Positions 59,931 to 64,000 of a stretch of DNA of 64,000 bases are shown here, in pieces. How positions within the stretch are numbered: the stretch's first letter is position 1; each line of letters starts with the position of its first letter. Both the position numbers and the translations under genes were made by a program. The notes beneath the pieces are model-generated. The model worked only from the letters and a program-made list of their open reading frames with translations, had not been told where the DNA came from and ran no database searches. This DNA comes from CAWIMX01 sp963792785 (GTDB lineage: Bacteria > Acidobacteriota > Vicinamibacteria > Vicinamibacterales > CAVVIG01), in contig CAWBXO010000001.1 in the NCBI GenBank assembly GCA_963792785.1, positions 1,860,001 to 1,924,000 of the forward strand, read 5' to 3'.

Positions 59931-60674
59931 GTGCCCCTGCCTCCCCTCGAGACCGCCGCCGTGCCCCCGCCGCCTGGCGCGGCCGACCGCGTCGTTGCCC
60001 TGCTCGAGGTCATCCTCTGCTCGGACTACCCGACCCAGATTCTCCTCGGCGCCGTTTTCGCCGTCTTCGGCGTCGGGCCGTCCGTCACCCACGGCGTCCT
60101 GACGCTCGACTACGTCATGCTGCTCTCCTTCAGCGACACGGTCCTGCTCCTCGGCCTGATCCTGTTGCTGCTCCGGGCGCGCGGCGAAAGCCCCGTCCGC
60201 CTCTTCCTCGGCTCGGGCTCGGTCGCGCGCGAAGCGAGGCTCGGCCTGCTGCTGGTGCCCGCCGCCCTCGGCCTTGCGTTCCTCGTGCTCGTGCTGGCGC
60301 AGCAGCTCGCGCCCTGGCTCCACACGGTCGCGCTGAACCCGCTGCAGGCGCTCATCCAGACGCCGCGGGACGCGTGGCTTTTCGGCTCGGTGGTGATCAT
60401 CGCGGGCGGCGTCCGGGAGGAGCTGCAGCGCGCGTTCCTGCTGCACCGGTTCGAGGGATGGCTGGGCGGACGGACGGTCGGCATCGTCGTGACGAGCGTC
60501 GCGTTCGGCGCGGGGCACGGGCTGCAGGGGCTCGACGCGGCGCTCGCCACCGGCGCGCTCGGCGCGTTCTGGGCCGTGATCTACCTCCGGCGCCGCTCCA
60601 GCGTGGCGCCGATGATCAGCCACGCCGGCTTCAACGTCCTAGAAATCCTGCAGTACTTGACCTTGGGCAAGTAG
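59931..60674 (+). CDS. CPBP-family intramembrane metalloprotease (Abi/CAAX type)
   Basis: 247 residues from GTG 59931. About six membrane helices. The family motifs are in order: EE-x3-R in GGVREELQRAFLLHRF (about 161-176), F-x3-H in VAFGAGHGLQG (about 190-200) and H-x3-N in ISHAGFNVLE (about 229-238). These glutamates and histidines bind the catalytic metal. It diverges from nrdJ. Role unknown in bacteria of this type; related proteins process prenylated or bacteriocin-linked peptides. Confidence 0.85.
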   Translation: MPLPPLETAAVPPPPGAADRVVALLEVILCSDYPTQILLGAVFAVFGVGPSVTHGVLTLDYVMLLSFSDTVLLLGLILLLLRARGESPVRLFLGSGSVAREARLGLLLVPAALGLAFLVLVLAQQLAPWLHTVALNPLQALIQTPRDAWLFGSVVIIAGGVREELQRAFLLHRFEGWLGGRTVGIVVTSVAFGAGHGLQGLDAALATGALGAFWAVIYLRRRSSVAPMISHAGFNVLEILQYLTLGK

Positions 60675-60680
60675 CGCAGA

Positions 60681-61340
60681 TTACCGACCCGTCCCCCCAG
60701 CCCCACCCGCCCTGTAGAGATTCACAATATCGGCCCGGCGGCGAAGCCCCGCGACCCAGTCGTCGACGAGCGTCCGCCGGCGCGCCTCGTTCATGGCCTC
60801 GACGACGCGCGGACGGATGTCGACGAGATCGGGCGTGCGGCCGTCGATCGCAAACGCCTCGAGATGCTCGGTGTAGTAGCTCGCCACTTCCTCGTCGGTC
60901 GGCCGCGGCGCCGTGAAGCGCAGGCCGAGGTACGCCTGGATCCGCAGATCCTCGCGAATCGTCTCGCGCAGCTCCGCCTCGTCCGCGCCGGAGCGCGCCA
61001 ACGCGCGGTCGTAGTCGTCCGACGAGCCGAACCGCGCCCGGATGGCCGCGAGGCGCTCGTCCACGGCCGCCTGCTCGGGCTCTGGAGGCACGAAGCGCTC
61101 GACCTCGGTCAGCATCAGCGCGCGGTCGATCAGGCGGTCCAGAATCGCCCCCACCGCGTCCGGCTGGTCTCCGGCCGGGACGAGTCCCAGATCGCGCGCC
61201 TCGGTCACATCGGTGAGCAGGATCGGATGGCCCGACACGACGGCCAGGATGCGCTCGATCGTCTCCGCGTGTAGCATCGGCGCCGCCAGATACACGGTCA
61301 GCAGCACGCCAACGCAGCGGAACGGCGGGATTCTCCTCAT
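60681..61340 (-). CDS. SurA-like periplasmic chaperone lacking the PPIase domain
   Basis: 219 residues from ATG 61340. A signal peptide (CVGVLLTVYLAAPMLHA) is followed by the SurA_N pattern ETIERILAVVSGHPILLTDVTEARDLGL, then helices (LDRLIDRALMLTEVERFV, SGADEAELRETIREDLRIQAYLGLRF) and a tail starting PTDEEVASYY. No parvulin domain is present, so it should act as a chaperone only. It lies next to and downstream of the BamA-family gene, consistent with outer-membrane protein delivery. It converges with the CPBP gene, 6 bp apart. Confidence 0.78.
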   Translation of the reverse strand: MRRIPPFRCVGVLLTVYLAAPMLHAETIERILAVVSGHPILLTDVTEARDLGLVPAGDQPDAVGAILDRLIDRALMLTEVERFVPPEPEQAAVDERLAAIRARFGSSDDYDRALARSGADEAELRETIREDLRIQAYLGLRFTAPRPTDEEVASYYTEHLEAFAIDGRTPDLVDIRPRVVEAMNEARRRTLVDDWVAGLRRRADIVNLYRAGGAGGTGR

Positions 61341-61343
61341 CAA

Positions 61344-61379
61344 CCTACCCGGCCTACCCGGCCCACCTGGCCCATCCGT
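61344..61379. repeat. CCTACCCGG 9-bp tandem repeat
   Basis: Four copies (two perfect CCTACCCGG, then CCCACCTGG and CCCATCCGT) fill the gap between the SurA-like start and the BamA-like stop. On the minus strand the units read CCGGGTAGG. Confidence 0.85.
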
Positions 61380-61383
61380 CTCA

Positions 61384-64000
61384 TCAAAACGCCTGCCCGA
61401 AACTCAGGTGGAACTCCGCCAGGTGTTCGCCTGGCTGGCGGTCCATCTTGAACCCGAGGTCCGCGCGGATCGGCCCGAAGGGCGATCCGAACCGGATCCC
61501 GAAGCCGATCGCGCTGCGCAGCTTTCGCAGGTCGATGTCGCTCGCGTGCGGGAACACGTTGCCGGTATCCAGGAAGCCCACGGCGCCGAGCGCGCGCCAG
61601 ACGGGCACGCGCAATTCTCCGTTCAGGATGATCAGGCCGTCGCCGCCGATCGGGAAGCCGTTGACGATCGTCTCCGGCGTGCCGAGGCGGTCGAGCGCGA
61701 AGCCGCGCACGGTCGTATCGCCGCCCGCGAAGAACCGCTCGCTCTCGGGCAGCAGGTCCGCGCTTTCCTTCGAGTGCGAACCGTCGTCCAGCGTCTTGAT
61801 CACCTGGCCGGGGAACCCGAGGCCGACCCGCGCGCTCGCGGCGAGCACCGCGCCGTGCGAGCGGGGCAGCGCCCGGAAAGCCTGCCCGGTGAGGAACAGC
61901 TTCACGAAACTCGCCTGTGACCCGATGCTGAGCGCGGCCAGTTGCGCGTTCGCGCTGAGCAGCCCGCCGTCGTGGGGATCCAGGCTGTCGCTGCGCGTGT
62001 CGTGGATCGTCGTGATCGCGAACGACGACAGGCGGTACAGGCTGAAGGTCCGATCGAGCAGGTTCTGGTATTCGGGATCCAGCTGCTCGTCGAAGACGTT
62101 CGTCCGCTCGAGCTGATAGCTGCCACTCAGCAGCACGTTCGGCGAGACGCGTCGGGTCAGCGTCGCACCGGCACCCCTCCGGGCGTAGTTGAAGCTCGAC
62201 CGGATCTGCTGCTCGAGCGTGCCGGTCACCGAGAGATCGGCGTCGGTCCCGCGCACGCGCGGCTCGCGGAACGTCCCGACGACGCGATACTCCACGAAGC
62301 CGAATCGCGTGCTGTCGGTCGGCTGCGCCTGGTCCGCGAAGTTCTTCGGCAGGCTGGCGCTCGTGAAAAAGCTGAGCGAGCGGTTCTTGCCGAACAGGTT
62401 GCGGCGCGTCATCTCGAACGACGCCCGCGGCGCCACTTCGAAGCGATCCGAGGCCGTGCCGTCGAGCTGCTTGATCGTGCGGGACCGGCCCTCGACGCCG
62501 GCGCCGTAGCCGATGGTCGTGGCCGGCGCCTCCTCCACGGTCACGATGAGATCGCGGCGCGCCTCGTCGCCGTGGCTCACCTGGTCGATCACCACGCGGC
62601 GGAAGAGGCCGAGCGACGCCAGCCGCCGCTGGCTGTCGACCAGGGCGGCGCGGCCCACCGGATCGCCGGGGCCGAGCTGGAGCTCGCGCTCGATCGTGTC
62701 GACGCTGGTCCGCGTATTGCCGACCACGAGCACGTGGTCCACGAAGACGCGTACACCCTCGTGGATCGTGAACGTGATGTCGGCCCGCCCGCCGTCGTCG
62801 CCGAACTGCGGCGCGACGGTCACCGCGGCGGTCGGATAGCCCAGATCCGCGTAGTGGACGGCGATCGACTCCCGGTCGGCGGCCAGCTGCGCCGCGACGA
62901 ACGGCGCGCCCGGCGCGACGCCGACGACGGCGCGCAGCGCGTCGGTGTCCACGCTGTCGTTGCCGGTGAACGTCACGTCGCCGATGAGCGTCCGCACGCC
63001 CTCGGCCACGGTGATCGTGACGACGAGGTCGATCGAGGCCTCGTCGGCGCCGCGGCCGGCCGGCTCGGTGTCGCCGCTGGCGCGCGCGGCCGAAAAGCCG
63101 CGGCGGCGGTAGAGGGTTTCGATCGAGACCACGTCGGCGTCGAGCGCCGCCTCGGAGAACGGCTCCCCGGCGCGCGTGCGCAGCGCCGGCGCGAGCGTCT
63201 CGAACGGGACGGACGGGTTGCCTGTCACCGCGAACGTCCCGACCCGATACAGCGGCCCGCGCCGCACGTCGAAGGTGATCACCAGTTCGCCGTCGGCCTC
63301 CTCGCTGCGGAAGGGCGCGGCCGCGTCGCGGTAGCCGCGCGCGCGCAGGTACGACTCGATCCGCAGGCTCGAGTCTTCCAGGAGGTCCTGATCCGCGGAT
63401 CCCTCCTCCTCGATGGGCACGAGATTCTTGACGACATCCGACGGCAGCGTGTCGCCGGAGAAGCGCACCTGCACGTGCGGCCCGGTGTCCACGGTCAGCG
63501 TCAGCCGCGCGATGCGGTCGCCGTCCTCGAGCTGAACGCCCGGCGTGAGCGAGGCGAGGTAGTAGCCGAGGCGATGGCGGCCCTCCAGGTAGCGCTCGAC
63601 GCCAGCGTCGAGCGCCTGGCGCTGGTACGGATCGCCCGGCGCCACGTCCAGCTCGTCGAGCAGCGCGTCGCGGGTGATGCCCGCCTCGCCCTGGGTCACG
63701 ATCGTGCCGATCGTCGTCCGCGCGCCCGGCTGGACCGCGAACACCAGCGTCGCGCGATCGGGGTCGTGCCGGATCTCGGTGCGCGTGTCGACGGCGGCGT
63801 GCAGGTAGCCGCGCGCGGCCAGCTCATCGGCGACCGCGCGCGTCAGGTCGGCGACGCGGCCGAGCGAGGGCGACGGCCCGTAGCGCTCCACGACGGCCTG
63901 CCGCAGCCGACCGGCGTCCACGCCGGGACGATCGAGCGCGCCGGTGAACTCGATGCGCGTGACCGGATGCACGGGGCTGAGGTCGTACCGGAGCGCCACG
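61384..64000 (-). CDS. BamA/TamA-family outer-membrane assembly protein (partial, N-terminus beyond window)
   Basis: 871 residues are visible; the start lies past the window end. At least five POTRA-like units of about 75-90 residues can be seen, marked by phrases such as RLRQAVVERYGP, ITRDALLDELDVAPGDPYQ, PFETLAPALRTRAGEPFSEA, VDTDALRAVVGVAPGAPF and SVDTIERELQLGPGDPVG. The barrel region follows, with FEVAPRASFEMTRRNLFGKNRSLSFF, the L6 motif TTVRGFALDRLG, FLDTGNVF and a C-terminal Phe (LSFGQAF), the usual barrel signal. It probably inserts outer-membrane proteins. The main BamA versus a paralogue cannot be decided here. Confidence 0.88.
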   Translation of the reverse strand, partial: VALRYDLSPVHPVTRIEFTGALDRPGVDAGRLRQAVVERYGPSPSLGRVADLTRAVADELAARGYLHAAVDTRTEIRHDPDRATLVFAVQPGARTTIGTIVTQGEAGITRDALLDELDVAPGDPYQRQALDAGVERYLEGRHRLGYYLASLTPGVQLEDGDRIARLTLTVDTGPHVQVRFSGDTLPSDVVKNLVPIEEEGSADQDLLEDSSLRIESYLRARGYRDAAAPFRSEEADGELVITFDVRRGPLYRVGTFAVTGNPSVPFETLAPALRTRAGEPFSEAALDADVVSIETLYRRRGFSAARASGDTEPAGRGADEASIDLVVTITVAEGVRTLIGDVTFTGNDSVDTDALRAVVGVAPGAPFVAAQLAADRESIAVHYADLGYPTAAVTVAPQFGDDGGRADITFTIHEGVRVFVDHVLVVGNTRTSVDTIERELQLGPGDPVGRAALVDSQRRLASLGLFRRVVIDQVSHGDEARRDLIVTVEEAPATTIGYGAGVEGRSRTIKQLDGTASDRFEVAPRASFEMTRRNLFGKNRSLSFFTSASLPKNFADQAQPTDSTRFGFVEYRVVGTFREPRVRGTDADLSVTGTLEQQIRSSFNYARRGAGATLTRRVSPNVLLSGSYQLERTNVFDEQLDPEYQNLLDRTFSLYRLSSFAITTIHDTRSDSLDPHDGGLLSANAQLAALSIGSQASFVKLFLTGQAFRALPRSHGAVLAASARVGLGFPGQVIKTLDDGSHSKESADLLPESERFFAGGDTTVRGFALDRLGTPETIVNGFPIGGDGLIILNGELRVPVWRALGAVGFLDTGNVFPHASDIDLRKLRSAIGFGIRFGSPFGPIRADLGFKMDRQPGEHLAEFHLSFGQAF

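Overview
This is a GC-rich chromosomal window from a Gram-negative-type bacterium. It has BamA-like and Wza-like outer-membrane proteins, a SurA-like chaperone, a vitamin B12-dependent ribonucleotide reductase and the tig-clpP-clpX-lon block. The combination, with a very large polysaccharide operon and a lasso-peptide locus, fits Acidobacteriota (Vicinamibacteria-like). That placement is inference from gene content and base composition; there is no rRNA here to confirm it.

Layout. (1) 1-3384, minus strand: a compact lasso-peptide locus in the order PqqD-like recognition protein, transglutaminase-like leader peptidase, asparagine-synthetase-like cyclase, 57-residue precursor, and a methyltransferase of protein-arginine-methyltransferase type that runs off the window edge. 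(2) 3477-7328: a secreted 1283-residue Ig-repeat protein with its own promoter, candidate operator and terminator. (3) 7427-33755, minus strand: about 24 genes packed end to end, most with overlapping stop/start codons, for an exopolysaccharide or O-antigen-like polymer. They encode a degenerate NtrC-type regulator, Wza, ten GT4 transferases, two GT2 transferases (one fused to an FkbM domain), three FkbM domains, three other methyltransferases, Wzx flippase, Wzy-like polymerase, an initiating sugar transferase, a geranylgeranyl-reductase-like flavoprotein and an NTP_transf_5 protein. (4) 33971-36714: a small membrane protein and an ECF sigma/anti-sigma pair that diverge from one symmetric ECF-type promoter, followed by a solitary Dam-type methylase. 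(5) 36729-44536, plus strand: tRNA-Leu(TAG), tig, clpP, clpX, lon, engB, rho. (6) 44553-64000: mixed housekeeping and accessory genes, including an FkbM methyltransferase, a membrane GT39-like protein, rpmE, an mrfAB-like helicase/nuclease pair, SDR, DUF547, alpha/beta hydrolase, membrane-anchored MutS-like ATPase, secreted DinB-like protein, nrdJ with paired NrdR boxes, CPBP protease, SurA-like protein and a BamA-family protein cut by the window end.

Sequence quality matters. Many essential genes (tig, clpP, clpX, lon, engB, rho, nrdJ) and several polysaccharide genes are broken by single-base indels, nearly all insertions, in patches at about 20.9-26 kb, 29.8 kb, 32.4 kb, 37-44.3 kb, 49.9 kb and 57.3-59.4 kb. 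Removing the inserted bases restores exact codon counts (lon to 800 aa, clpX to 415 aa, rho to 463 aa). I treat these genes as intact, with consensus errors.

Most notable: the lasso-peptide locus with a PRMT-type tailoring enzyme and an Arg/Lys/Cys-containing core; the symmetric bidirectional ECF promoter; and the repeated use of locus-specific 7-9 bp tandem units, often as head-to-head inverted arrays, in the spaces between genes.
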